Origin: Apodemus sylvaticus
Taxonomy: Eukaryota; Chordata; Mammalia; Rodentia; Muridae
Length of the DNA: 64,000 bases
NCBI RefSeq assembly: GCF_947179515.1
Contig: NC_067485.1
Coordinates: 76,337,346 to 76,401,345, forward strand
Direction: 5' to 3'
Positions 1 to 11,739 of this stretch are shown in pieces. The position numbers and the translations under genes are program-made. Each line of letters starts with the position of its first letter. The stretch's first letter is position 1. The notes under the pieces were generated by a model, which was given only the letters and a program-made list of their open reading frames with translations, made no database searches and was not told the origin of the DNA.

Positions 1-758
1 TCAGAACTCCAGGGATATTTTTGAAGATAGAAATACATCATAGTAAAAAAAGATATCTAAAATCTACGAAGACTTTCTCTCAATCCCCCCATAAAAAGTG
101 AGAGAATGGTCTTAGATTGTTGATAAAGTTCACTGGCAACATTTGATAGTTTCATATTTCAGGGAGTCATGTAAGAGTTTAAAAGCCTAAAGGAAACAGT
201 TATTATCAACCAAGTGTATTAAATTAATATTATCAGGAATTAAGAAACATCATGGTCTGTTACTACATAAGAGGTTTAGATTAGGAGCAATGTTAATTTT
301 CTCTGTGTTGACAATAAGATAAGGACATTGTATCAATAGTATTTGTTGTGTGTATTGTCTGTACTGAATATTTTCCTTTCTTTCTGTTTCTCAGTCTTTG
401 GTCTCTGCCTTTTTACCACTCCCCCCCCCATCCTTTTCCCTCCTACCCACATATCAATTTATTCATTTTTGACCTTACAGTGTGAGGGGATACAATTTGG
501 TGAGGAAGCTATCCTGATGTGAGTTTGCAATGGTTGGTTGCATTGTGCTTCCATGGAGAAAAGGAAAATGATTTCTTATATACTGTCAGTTTTCTCTTAT
601 TTACTGTTTATTTAGTATGGGACTCTAGTGCATAAGATGGTGCCAACCACATTACTGTTCTGTTAAATTTCTATGTAAAGATTCTTACAGGTATACCACA
701 AAATGTGTCTCATTAATACTGTAGGTATTTATTAACTCAATCAACATAGCAATCAAAA
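1..758. other. No recognised feature (AT-rich)
   Basis: I see no coding frame, RNA gene or repeat family here. The only low-complexity element is a short C run near 421-429. It is probably old intergenic sequence. Confidence 0.5.
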
Positions 759-945
759 TTGGGCATTGAGAAAACACAGAGCAAACACAGACATACATAC
801 AAATACACACACTGGCACATGCATCACACATGCACAGACATATACACAAATGAAAATACATGCATGCATGCAGAAATACACAGAGAGACATATGTACAAA
901 TACACATATCACACAGACACACACAAGCACACACACTCCACATCA
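759..945. repeat. Degenerate CA-rich simple repeat
   Basis: The stretch is dominated by ACAC, ACAT and CATGCATG words without a long pure run, so it is an aged CA/CATG microsatellite. Open frames read across it on both strands are His/Thr- or Cys/Val-rich artefacts of the repeat. Confidence 0.75.
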
Positions 946-2811
946 CATTTTATTATTACCTCCAGAGGAGCTGCAAATGTGTAAGCATACATCAAGAATT
1001 TAACACATAAGCCAAAATGTGCTTTTCACAAAAATATCATACATATTAGCTGAATCGTTCTGAGAAATACATATTCTTTTGTAGTTTCTTCATTATTTAT
1101 TAAATCTTTTGTCTTTGCCAGAAGCAAAAGCATGCCGTGGCAGAATCCTGAGTACTCTGATTGCAGTGCTATCCCTCAGGGACATTTGTGTGCTGGAGAG
1201 GCAACTGAGCATTAGGAAAAATAAAGTCATTTTACTGTCTGTGCTGGAGCACAGCACTCCTTCAAATATCAAAGGGAAAGGAGATTTAGATGAAGGAAGG
1301 GCAGAAAGCAGAGGCATCTACAGAGGGAAAGAAGAAGAGAGGCAGGAACATAAGTGACAGAAAAGGGCAAACTAGAATAAGACAATGAAGAGGTACAATA
1401 GATTCCTTGCACTAAACAAATCAAGCTGACCTGGCTGCATAAGAAATGTACAAAGACCAAGGGCTTCCAGGCTTGGTATTCACAATTGCAACATTCATGA
1501 GGAATGATGAAGTGTTCACAGGAGTAGATAAGCAATGGCCAAGAAGTTGATTATGGCTGTTGTGAGCCTTTGGAGAGTCAAAGTTGGGAGCCAAGATTAC
1601 GAGAACTATACATGCCAGTGATCAAGGGAATTTAAGAGAGCATCACCAAGGGATAAGGAGCCAGGGGCCTGACATCTGAGATCTTTACTAACACAATAAG
1701 TTGCTGGGTATTGGAACTCTACATCCTGGGCTATGAAACTATGTGTTGTGATCTAAAGCAGTAGCACTAGAACTAGAAAGACTGGAACTGGGCGTCTCTG
1801 GTTCTTGTGGTCTTGAGCAAAACTTCTCTGTGTGCATGCATGCATGTATGCATGCAGACAAAGCTCTTGTATGTGAAATACAAAATTAATTTATTTTTCT
1901 TCCACTGGTTTTGTAAGTACATTCTCTCTCTCTCTTCTGACCATTTTTCTGCAGTCCGAAAAAAAGGGTAAGTGATCAGATGCATGTGGTTCAAGAGTTA
2001 GTGCCAGTTTCCTTCTTAAGTGTATTTAAAATAGTTAAAATTATACATGGGAGTATGATAATTTTTGTCTTTCTTCATATTGAAACAGAGATAAAGGCCT
2101 CATAAATTTGTCTTTTCTTAATCATCCAGGACTATGTCAAGTATATTGTTTTGTAAATGGATCAACTTGTTTCATATTAAGTTTAATAGTGTGTATATAA
2201 AAATGGCCAAATGCTATTAGACAACACAGCTCTGACCCAGAATAGAAACTTGGGATACCAAGTCATGCCTCTACCATACTTATGGTATGGTAGAGGCATG
2301 ACTACCATGGCTAAACACCAGTTCATAACCATTGTCTTCTGCATTCTGCATTCTCTGTTAAACATAAAACAACTAAGAAAAAAGAAATATGTTGTCAAAT
2401 GGGTCACATGAGCTGGTCAGCTTCTAGAAGTTTCTTTAGGAGAGTGAATTCTAGGAGTGGATAGAGTAGAACAGAAGCCATACCCTTTTCTCTCCCACTA
2501 TATCTTTGCTTGCCTTCATGTGTTGATTAACTAAAAGAAATGGTAGCAGGCTCATTTGCCATAACAAAGTCACAACAAGGTTCTTTATTTTAAATGGAGT
2601 GGTTTTCTTTTATTTATGCAAGTACATTTTTAAGTCTTCCTGGAAAATCATAAATCACATGCAAGTCAATGCTCTCCTTCTATCTCTTTGGTTTCTATAA
2701 GTCAAGACTTCCTCTATTTTGTTTTTCCTGGCTATTCTTCAAATTTGTAAAACTTAATAAGATATCTGACTTAGGAAGCAGGAATTGATACCAGTTTCCA
2801 TTGTAGGTAGA
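946..2811. other. No recognised gene; contains one perfect hairpin
   Basis: About 1.9 kb with no coding signal or repeat family that I recognise. A short TGCATGCA-type tract lies near 1831-1857 and a perfect inverted repeat lies at 2261-2303 (listed separately). Open frames are all under 90 codons, overlap on both strands and resemble nothing I know. Confidence 0.45.
2261..2303. repeat. Perfect 18-bp inverted repeat (hairpin)
   Basis: The left arm 2261-2278 (AGTCATGCCTCTACCATA) is the exact reverse complement of the right arm 2286-2303, with a 7-nt loop (CTTATGG) between them. Pairing does not continue outside the arms without a 4-nt bulge, so as an RNA the stem is short for a classical microRNA precursor. 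No SINE, tRNA or transposon end that I recognise explains it. Confidence 0.9.
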
Positions 2812-3061
2812 TTTTTTTTTTAATTCCATATATTTTTTATTTACATTTCAAATGATTTCTCCTTTCCAGAATCCCCCCTCCCGAAAGTCCCATAAGTCCT
2901 CTTCCCTCCCCCTGTTCCCCAATCAACCCCTTCTGCTTCCCTGTCCTGGTATCCCCCTACACTGTTGCACCTAGCCTCTCTAGGACCAGGGGCCTCTCCT
3001 TCTGTCTTCTTGGGCATGATTTGATGTGTGGATTGTTTCCTGGGTATTCCAAGCTTCTGGG

Positions 3062-5082
3062 CTAATATATGCTTATCAGTGAGGGCATACAATGAGTGTT
3101 CTTTGGTGATTGGGTCACCTCACTCAGGATAACATTCTCCAGTTCTACCCACTTGCCTAAGAATTTCATGAATTCAATATTTTTAATAGCTGATTACTAC
3201 TCCATAGTGTAAATATACCACATTTTCTGTATCTATTCCTCCTTTGAGGGACATCTGGGTTCATTCCAGCTTCTGGCTATTATAAATAGGGCTGCTATGA
3301 ACATAGTGGAGCATGTATCCTTATTACATGTGGGGATATCCTCTGGGTATATGTCCAGGAGTGGTATAGCAGGGTCTGCCAGTAGTATCATGCCCAGTTT
3401 TCTGAGGAACCACCAGACTGATTTCCAGAGTGGTTGTACCAGTTTGCAACCCCACCAGTAGTGGAGGAGTGTTCCTCTTTCTCCACATCTGTTCCAGCAC
3501 CTGTTTTCTCCTGAGTTTTTGATCTTAGCCACTCTGACTGGTATGAAGTGAAATCTCACATTGTTTTGATTTGCATTTTCCTGATGCCTAAGGACACTGA
3601 ACATTTCTTTAGGTGTTTCTCAGCCATTCGATATTCCTCAGGTGAGAATTCTTTGTCTAGCTCTGTACTCCATTTTTTAATAGGGTTATTTGGCTCTCCG
3701 GAGTCTACCTTCTTGAGTTCTTTGTATATCTTGGATATTAGCTCTCTGTAAGATGTAGGGTTGGTAAAGATCTTCTCCCAATTTGTTGGTTTCTGTTTTG
3801 TCCTTTTGACAGTGTCCTTTGCCTTACAGAAACTTTGGAATTTTATGAGGTCCCATTTGTCAATTCTTGAACTTAGAGCATAAGCTTTTGGTGTTCTGTT
3901 CAGGAACTTTCCCCCTGTGCCCATGTGCTCAAGGCTCTTCCCCAGTTTTTTTTTTTTTCTATTAGTTTCAGTGTGTCTGGTTGTATGTGGAGGTCTTGAT
4001 CCACTTGGACTTGAGCTAAGTACAAGAATGGATTGATTTGCATTCTTCGGCATGCTTACCTCCAGTTGAATCAGCACCATTTGTTGAAAAGCTATTTTTT
4101 TCCATTGGATGGCTGTAGCTCCTTTGTCAAAGATCAAGTGACCATTAGTGTGTGGGTTTATTTCTGGGATTTCAATTTTATTCCATTGACATACCTTCCT
4201 TTCAGTGTATCAATACCATGCAGATTTTTAACACTATTGCTTTGTAGTACTGCTTGAATTTGGGGATATTGATTCCCCTAGAAGTTCTTTTACTGTTGAG
4301 AATACTTTTAGCTATCTTGGGTTATTTGTTATACCAGATGAATTTGAGAAGTGCTCTTTAAACTCTTTGAAGAATTGAGTTGGGATTTTGAGGGGGATTG
4401 CATTGAATCTGTACATTGCTTTTGGAAAGATGGCCATTTTTACTATATTAATCCTGTCAATCCAAGAGCATGGAAGATTTTTCCATTTTCTGAGATATTC
4501 TTGGATTTCTTTCTTCAAAGACCTGATGTTTCTGTTATACAGATCTTTCATTTGTTTGGTTAGAGTCACACCAAGATACTTTATATTGTTTGTGGCTATT
4601 GTGAAGGGTGTCATTTCCCTAATTTCTTTCTCAGCTTGTTTATCCTTTGAGTATAGGAAGGCTACTGATTTGCTTGAGTTAATTTTATATCCAGCCACTT
4701 TGCTGAAGTTGTTTATCAGCTTTAGGATTTCTCTGGTGGAGTTTTTTTTTTTTTGGGGGGGGGGTGTCACGTAAGTATACCACCATATCATCTGCAAATA
4801 GTGATAACTTAACTTCTTTCAATTTGTTTCCTCTTGACCTCTTTTTGTTGTCTAATCACTCTAGCTAGAACTTCAAGTACTATATTAAATAAATATGGAG
4901 AGAGAGGGCAGCATTTTCTGGTCCCTGATATTAGTGGGATTGCTTCAAGTTTCCCTTCCTTTAGTTTGATGTTGGCTACTGGTTTGCTGTATATTGCTTT
5001 TATTATGTTTAGGTATGGGCCTTGAATTCCTGTTCTTTCCAAGACCTTTAACATTAAAGGATGCTGAATTTTATCAAATGAT
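3062..5082 (-). pseudogene. L1 ORF2 remnant (reverse transcriptase C-terminal half and Cys-rich end)
   Basis: On the minus strand this reads as the thumb/C-terminal half of L1 ORF2p. Recognisable words in order are PYLNIIKAIYS, LFNIVLEVLAR, KINSSKSVAFLYS, NNIKYLGVTLTKQ, MAIFPKAMYRFNAIP, WDLIKFQSF and the zinc-knuckle-like CWNRCGERGTLLHYWWGC. The intact protein would nick target DNA and copy L1 RNA, but this copy lacks the endonuclease and the N-terminal RT half. Several frameshifts break it. The clearest is a T13 G10 homopolymer expansion at 4742-4764 just after the position of the catalytic FADD block. The stop codon complement is near 3062-3064. Confidence 0.88.
4742..4764. repeat. T13-G10 double homopolymer inside L1 ORF2
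   Basis: Thirteen T (4742-4754) run straight into ten G (4755-4764). Sister L1 copies in this window have only a short A-run and normal coding sequence at this place, so both homopolymers expanded after insertion and destroyed the reading frame. Confidence 0.85.
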
Positions 5083-6121
5083 GAAAAAAATACAGGGGAA
5101 CATGAATAAGTTAGAAGCCCTTACAATGGAAACACAAAAAACACTTAAAGAAATTCAGGAGAATATAGGTCAACAGACAGAATCCAATAAAGAGGAAATG
5201 CAAAAATCACTTAAAGAAATGCAGGAGAAATTGAGTCAGCAGGCAGAAGTAATGAAAGAGGAAAAACAAAAATCTCTTAAAGAATTAAAGGAAAACACAA
5301 ACAAATGAAGGAATTGAGCAAAACCATCCTGGATCTAAAACCAGAAGTAGAAACAACTAAGAAATAACAAAGGGAGACAACTTTGGAGATAGAAAACCTT
5401 AGGAAGAAATCAGGGGCCATAGATGGAAATATCAACAACGGAATACAAAAAAACAAAAAATGAAAGAAAGAATCTCAGTTGACAAAGATACCTTAGAAAC
5501 CATTGTTTCAACAGTCAAAGAAAATGCAAAATGCAAAAAGCTTGTAACCCAAAACAACCAGGAAATCCAGGACACAATGAGAAGACCAAACCTAAGGATT
5601 ATAGATATAGATGAGAGTGAAGATTTACAACTGAAAGGGCCAGCGAATATCTTCAACAAAATTATGGAAGAAAATTTCCCTAACCTAAAGAGAGAGATGC
5701 CCATGAAAATACAAGAAGCGCACAGAACTCCAAACAGACCTAACCAGAGCAGAAATACCTCCAATCACATAATAATCAAAACCCCAAATGTACTAAACAA
5801 AGAAAGAATATTAAAGGCAGTAAGAGAAAAAGGCCAAGTACAATATAAAGGAAGACCTATCAGAATTACAAGAGACTTCTCACCAGAGACCATGAAAGCC
5901 AGAAGATCTGGGCGAACCTCATGCAGACTCTAAGAGAACACAAATGCCAGCCAAGACTACTATACCCGGCAAAACTCTCAATCACCATAGATGGAGAAAC
6001 CAAGCTTTTCTATGACAAAACCAAATTTACCCAATATCCTTTCACAAACCCAGCTCTACAAAGGATAATAGGGGGAAACATGAAAACAAGAAGGGAAACT
6101 ATACCCTGAAAAAAGCAAGAT
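5083..6121 (+). pseudogene. L1 ORF1 (RNA-binding chaperone) remnant, N-terminus missing
   Basis: ORF1p is a trimeric coiled-coil RNA-binding protein that coats L1 RNA. Visible here are repeated heptad-type blocks (TQKTLKEIQEN, MQKSLKEMQEK, KQKSLKELKEN), then the RRM-like core (MRRPNLRIIDID, LKGPANIFNKIMEENFPNLKREMPM) and the C-terminal domain words KERILKAVREKGQV, GRPIRIT and LREHKCQPRLLYPAKLSITIDGE. Lesions include a stop after the third heptad block near 5306, a stop in AAGAAATAACAA near 5365, a disrupted stretch near 5445-5460 and a frameshift near 5912. The initiation region is absent. Confidence 0.88.
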
Positions 6122-6161
6122 AGTAACCTTCTAACCACTCAAATATAAAAATAACATCAAA

Positions 6162-9100
6162 ATGACAGAAAGTAATAATCACTATTCCTTAATATCTCTT
6201 AAAATCAATGGACTCAATTCCCAAATAAAAAGACATAGACTAACAGACTGCATAAGGAAACAGGACCCTACATTTTGCTGCATACAGGAAACACACCTCA
6301 GTGTCAAAGACAAAAACTACCTCAGAGTAAAAGGCTGGAAGACAATTTTACAAGCAAATGGTCTCAGGAAACAAGCCGGAGTAGCCATTCTAATATCAGA
6401 TAAAATTGACTTTCAACCTAAAGTCATCAAAAGAGACACAGAAGGACACTTCTTGCTTATCAAAGGAAAAATCCACCAAGAAGAACTCTCAATTCTGAAC
6501 GTCTATGCTCCAAATGCAAGAACACCCTCATTCATAAAAGAAACTTTACTAAAGCTCAAAGCACACATTGCACCTAACACAATAATTGTGGGTGACTTCA
6601 ACACTCCACTCTCCTCAATGGACCAATCAGGAAAACAGAAACTAAACAGGGACATAGTAAAACTAATTGAAGCTTTGGACCAATTGGATTTAACAGATAT
6701 TTATGGAACATTTCATCCTAAAGCAAAAGAATATACCCTTTTCTCAGCACCTCATGGTACCTTCTCCAAAATCGACCATATAATTGGTCACATGACAGAC
6801 CTCAACAAATGTAAGAAGATTGAACTAGGCCCATGCTTCCTATCAGATCACTATGGAATAAGAGTGGTCTTCAATAGCAACAAAAACAACATAAAGCCCA
6901 CATACATATGGAGGCTGAACAATACTTTACTCAATGATACCTTGGCCAAAGAAGAAATAAAGAATGAAACCAAAGACATTTTAGAATTTAACGAAAATGA
7001 AGACACAACATACCCAAATCTATGGGACACAATGAAAGCAGTGCTAAGAGGAAATCTCATAGCCCTGAGTGCCTTCAAAAAGAAACTGAACAGAGCATAC
7101 ACTAGCAGCTTATCAGCACATGTGAAAGCTCTGGGAAAAAAAAGAAGCTAATTCATCCAGGAGGCGTAGAAGACAGGAAATCATCAAACTCAGGGCTGAA
7201 ATCAATCAAGTGGAAACAAAGAGAGCCATACAAAGAATCAACAAAACCATGACCTGGTTCTTTGAGAAAAACAACAAGGTAGATAAACTAGCCAGTCTAA
7301 TCAAAGGGCACAGAGACAATATCCAAATTAACAAAATTAGAAATGAAAAGGGGGATATAAAAACAGAAACTGAGGAAATTCAAAAAATTATCAGATCCTA
7401 CTACAAAAGCCTATAGTCAACACAATTGGAGAATCTGGAGGAAATAGACAATTTCTTAGACAGATACCAAATACCAAAATTAAATCAGGATCAAATATAT
7501 CAACTAAACAGTCCCATACCCCTAAAGAAATAAAAGGGGTCAGAGAAAGTTTTCCAACCAAAAAAGCACAGGACCAGATAGTTTCAGTGCAGAATTCTGT
7601 CAGACCTACAAAGAAGACCTAACACCAATACTCTTCAAATTATTCCACAAAATAGAAACAGAAGGACCACTACCCACCCTTTTCTACAAAGCCACAATTA
7701 TGCTGATACCAAAACCACACAAATATCCAACAAAGAAGGAGAACTACAGGCTATTATACCCTATGAATGTCAATGCAAAAATAATCAATAAAATTCTTGC
7801 CAATCAAATCCAAGAACACATCAAAATGATTATTCACCATGATCAAGTAGGCTTCATCCCAGTGATGCAGGGATGGTTCAATATACAGAAATCCATCAAT
7901 GCGATCCACTACATAAAGAAACTCAAAGAAAAAAACACATGGTCATTTCATTAGATGCTGAAAAAAGCATTTGACAAAATTCAGCATCCTTTCATGCTAA
8001 AAGTCTTGGAACAAATAGGAATTCAAGGCCCCTATCTAAACATAGTAAAAGCAATATACAGCAAATCGGTAGTCAAACTCAAGCTAAATGGAGAGAAAGT
8101 TGAAGCAATCACACTAAAATCAGGGACTAGACAAGACTGCCTTCTCTCTCCATATTTTTTCAATATTGTACTTGATGTACTAGCTAGGGCTATTAGACAA
8201 CATAAGGAGGTCAAAAGGATACAAATAGGGAAGGAAGAAGTCAAACTATCATTATTTACAGATGATATGATAGTATACTTAAGTGACCCAAAAAACTCCA
8301 TCAGAGAAATCCTACAGCTCATAAACAACTTCAGTAAAGTGGCAGGTTATAAAATCAACTCAAGCAAATCAGTAGACTTCCTATACTCAAAGGATAAGCA
8401 GTCTGAGAAAGAAATTAGGGAAATGACACCCTTCACAATAGCCACAAACAATATAAAGTACCTTGGTGTGACTCTGACCAAACAAGTGAAAGATCTGTAT
8501 GACAAGAACTTCAAGTCTCTGAAGAAGGAAATGGAAGAAGACTTCAGCAAATGGAAAAATCTGCCATGCTCATGGATTGGCAGGATTAATATAGTTAAAA
8601 TGGCCATCTTGCCCAAAGCAATATACAGATTCAATGCTATACCCATCAAAATCCCAACTCAGTCCTTCATAGAGCTAGAAAGAGCAATCCCCAAATTCAT
8701 CTGGAATAACAAAAAACCCAGGATAGCTAAAACTCTTCTCAACAACAAAAGAAATTCTGCGGGGAATCAGTATCCCGGACCTCAAGCAATACTACAGAGC
8801 AATAGTGTTAAAAACTGCACGGTATTGGTACAGTGACAGGCAGGCAGATCAATGGAATAGGATTGAAGATCCAGAAATGAACCCATACACCTATGGCCAC
8901 ATGATCTTTGAGAAAGGAGCTGAAAACATCCAGTGTAAAAAAGATAGCCTTTTCAACAAATGGTGCTAGTTCAACTGGAGGTCAGCATGCAGAAGAATGG
9001 AAAATGTTCCATCTTTATATCCTTGGACTAAGCTCAACTCCGAGTGGATCAAGGACCTCCAAATAAAACCAGACACATTGAAACTAATAGAAAAGAAACT

Positions 9101-9979
9101 GGGAAAGATCCTTGAGGGCATGGGCACAGGGGAAAAGTTCCTGAACAGAACAACAATAGCTTATGCTCTAAGATCAAGAATTGACATATGGGACCTCATA
9201 AAATTATGTTTCTGTAAGGCAACGGACGCTATCAAAAGGACAAATTGGCAACCGACGAATTGGGAAAAGATCTTCTCCAGGCCTACATCTGACAGAGGGC
9301 TAATATCCAATATATAAAAAGAACTCAAGAAGGTAGACCTCAGAAAACTAAATAACCCTATTGAAAAATGGGGTACACAGCTAAACAAAGAATTTTCACC
9401 TGAAGAACTTCGGATGACTGAGAACCATCTTAAAAAATGTTCAATATCATTAGTCATTAGGGAAATGCAAATCAAAACAACTCTGAGATTTCACCTCACA
9501 CCAGTCAGAATGGCTATGATCAAAACCTCAGGAGAAAGCAGGTGCTCGCGAGGATGTGGAGAAAGAGGAACACTCCTCCACTGCTGGTGGGGTTACAAAT
9601 TGGTACAACCACTCTGGAAATCAGTCTGGTGGTTCCTCAGAAAACAGGGCAAGTCACTTCTGGAGGATCCTGCTATACCACTCCTGGGCAAATACCCAGA
9701 GGATTCTCCAGCATGTAATAAGGATAAATGCTCCACTATGTTCATAGTAGCCCTATTTATAATAGACAAAGCTGGAAAGAACCCAAGTATCCCTCAAAGG
9801 AAAAATGGATACAAAAAATGTGGTATATATACACAATGGAGTATTATCCAGCAATTAGAAACAATGAATTCATGAAATTCTTAGACAAATGGACAGAGCT
9901 GGGGAACATCATACTAAGTGAGGTAACCCAGTCTCAAAAGATCACTCATGGTATGCACTCACTGATAAGTGGATATTAG
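6162..9979 (+). pseudogene. L1 ORF2 (endonuclease-reverse transcriptase), frameshifted
   Basis: The start is the ATG at 6162, after the normal short gap from ORF1. The APE-type endonuclease domain reads open to 7151 with its expected signatures: INGLN, CCIQETHL, VGDFNTPLS, FSKIDHIIGH and LSDHYG. A frameshift in an A-run near 7140-7150, a stop near 7416 and further shifts before 7700 and near 8758 break the rest. The RT segment shows GWFNIQKSINAIHYI, QDCLLSPYFFNIVLDVLAR and the catalytic block as LFTDDMIVY, where the usual FADD alanine is threonine. The Cys motif reads CSRGCGERGTLLHCWWGY, so its last cysteine is tyrosine. The ISGY stop is at 9979. It is non-functional. Confidence 0.9.
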
Positions 9980-10107
9980 CCTAGAAACTTGGAATACCAA
10001 TGTCATAATCCACATATCAAATGTTGTCCAAGAAGAACGGAGGAGTGGCCCTTGGTTCTGGAAAGGCTCAGTGCAGCAGTATAGGGCAATACCAGAACAG
10101 GGAAGTG

Positions 10108-10185
10108 GAAATAGGTGGGTGGGGGAACAGGGGGAGGGAAGAGGGCTTATGGGACTTTTGGGGAGTGGGGAGGCAGGAAAGGGGA
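10108..10185 (+). other. G-rich tract of L1 3'UTR (G-quadruplex potential)
   Basis: Many G runs of three to five bases (for example GGGTGGGGGAAC and GGGGAGTGGGG) lie on the L1 sense strand just before the tail. Guanine-rich polypurine tracts in L1 3'UTRs are known to be able to fold into quadruplexes. Folding of this copy is inferred. Confidence 0.7.
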
Positions 10186-10268
10186 AATATTTTGAAATGC
10201 AAATAAAAAATTTATCAAAAAATTCAAAATAAAACAAAACAAAAAATAAAAAAAAAAAACCCAAAAAA

Positions 10269-11581
10269 CTGTGGTAGTTGGTATCTGTCTAGGAAACTGT
10301 CCATTTCTTTCAGATTTTCCAGTTGTGTTGAGTATAGGCTTTTGTAGTAGTATATTATATTTTTTTAATTTCCTCAGTTTCTGTTACTATTTCTCCCTTT
10401 TCATTTCTGATTTTGTCAATTTGGATACTGTCTCTGTGTTCTCTCTTTAGTCTGACTAAAGGTTTATCTATCCTGTCAATTTTCTCAAAGAACTGGCTCC
10501 TGGATTTGTTGAATGTTTGTATAGTTCTTTTTGTTTCAACTTGGTTGATTTCACCCCTGAGTTTGAAGATTTCCTGCCTTTTAGTCCTCTTGGGTGTATT
10601 AGCTTCTTTCTGTTCTAAAGTTTTCAGGTATGCTGTTAAGCTGCTAGTGTATGCTCTCTCCAGCTTCCTTTTGGAGGCACTCAAAGCTATGAGTTTTCCT
10701 CTTAGCACTGCTTTCATTGTGTCCCATAAATTTGGGTATGTTGTGCCTTTGTTTTCATTAAATTCTAAAAAGGTTTTGATTTCTTTCCTTATTTCTTCCT
10801 TGACCAAGGTATCATTGAGTAGAGCTTCGTTCAGTTTCCATGTTATATGTGATCTTTCTGTTGTTTTTGTTATTATTGAAGACCACCCTTACACCATAGT
10901 GATCTGATAGAAGGCATAGAATTAGTTGGATCTTCTTATATCTGTTGAGTTCTGTTTTGTGACCAGTTATATGGTCAATTTTGGAGAAGGTACCATCAGG
11001 TGCTGAGAAGAAGGTATATTCTTTTGATTTAGGATGAAATGTTCTATAGATATCTGTTAAATCCATTTGGTCCCAAACGTCTGTTAGTTTAACTGTGCCT
11101 CTGTTTAGTTTGTGTTTCCCTAATTTGACCATTGAGGATAGTGGGGTGTTGAAGTCACCCACAATTATGGTGTGGGGTGTGATGTTTGCTTTAAACTTTA
11201 GTAAAATTTGCTTTATAAGTGAGGGTCCCTTGTATTTTGATCAGAGATGTTCATAATTGAGAGTTATTCCCAGCTGATTTTTCCTTTGATAAGTATAAAG
11301 TATTCCTCTGTGTCTTTTTTGATGACTTTTAGCTGAAATTCTATTTTATTGGATATTAGAATGGCTACTCCAGCCTGTTTTCTGGGACCATTTGCTTGGA
11401 AAACTGTTTCCTAGCCTTTTCCTCTGAGGTAGTGTTTGTCTGAGATGCGTTTCCTGTATGCAGCAAAATGTTGGGTCTTGTTTAAGTATCCAGTCTGTTA
11501 GTCTATGTCGTTTTATTGGGGAATTGAGTTCATTGATGTTAAGAGATATTAAGGAATAATGATTGTTGTTTCCTGCTATTT
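10269..11581 (-). pseudogene. L1 ORF2 remnant, endonuclease domain and linker
   Basis: Minus-strand reading gives endonuclease-domain words GDFNTPLSSM, TDIYRTFHPKSKEYTFFSAP, GTFSKIDHITGHK and LSDHYGVRVVF, then the linker with YPNLWDTMKAVLRGKL and KIRNEKGEIVTETEEI. The ATG of ORF2 appears degraded (ATA at about 11581). The copy stops at about residue 350 of ORF2, where the plus-strand L1 interrupts. Stops and shifts between the open blocks show that it is dead. Confidence 0.83.
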
Positions 11582-11739
11582 TTGATGTAATTTTTATGTT
11601 TGTGTGGTTATCTTCTTTTGGGTTTGTTGAAAGAAGATTAATTTCTTTCTTTTTCTATTGTGTTGTTTCCCTCCTTTTGTTGGTGTTTTCCATTCATTAT
11701 CCTTTGAAGGGCTGGATTTGTGGAAAAATACTGTGTAAA

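Larger units (their letters stand above)
2811..5082 (-). mobile_element. L1 LINE, 3' portion, minus strand
   Basis: A T run at 2812-2821 is the poly(A) tail read from the other strand. It is followed by the CT-rich complement of the G-rich L1 3'UTR (to about 3061), and then by ORF2 read on the minus strand up to 5082. ORF2 starts abruptly in the reverse transcriptase domain at a word equivalent to FDKIQHP. At 5082/5083 the sequence switches without spacer to plus-strand L1 ORF1. The rest of a minus-strand L1 resumes at 10269, so this may be the 3' half of one element split by a later plus-strand insertion. Confidence 0.9.
5083..10262 (+). mobile_element. L1 LINE, plus strand, 5'-truncated within ORF1, with poly(A) tail
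   Basis: The element begins in the ORF1 coiled coil (the LKEIQGNMNKLEA region) without 5'UTR or ORF1 start. It then carries the rest of ORF1, a short intergenic spacer, all of ORF2 (6162-9979), a G-rich 3'UTR, an AATAAA near 10202 and an A-rich tail to about 10262. It belongs to the same subfamily as the copies at 16547 and 53116, judged by shared ORF1 and ORF2 wording. It is flanked directly by minus-strand L1 on both sides. The expected flanking duplication is not visible, and about 0.5 kb of the minus-strand L1 is missing across it, which suggests insertion with target deletion. Confidence 0.92.

Noticed and set aside
685..1010. Overlapping open frames with many Cys/Val or His/Thr residues
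   Set aside because: These arise from the CA-rich repeat and overlap on both strands.
2261..2303. MicroRNA gene
   Set aside because: The stem is only 18 bp with no clear extension; kept only as a hairpin finding.
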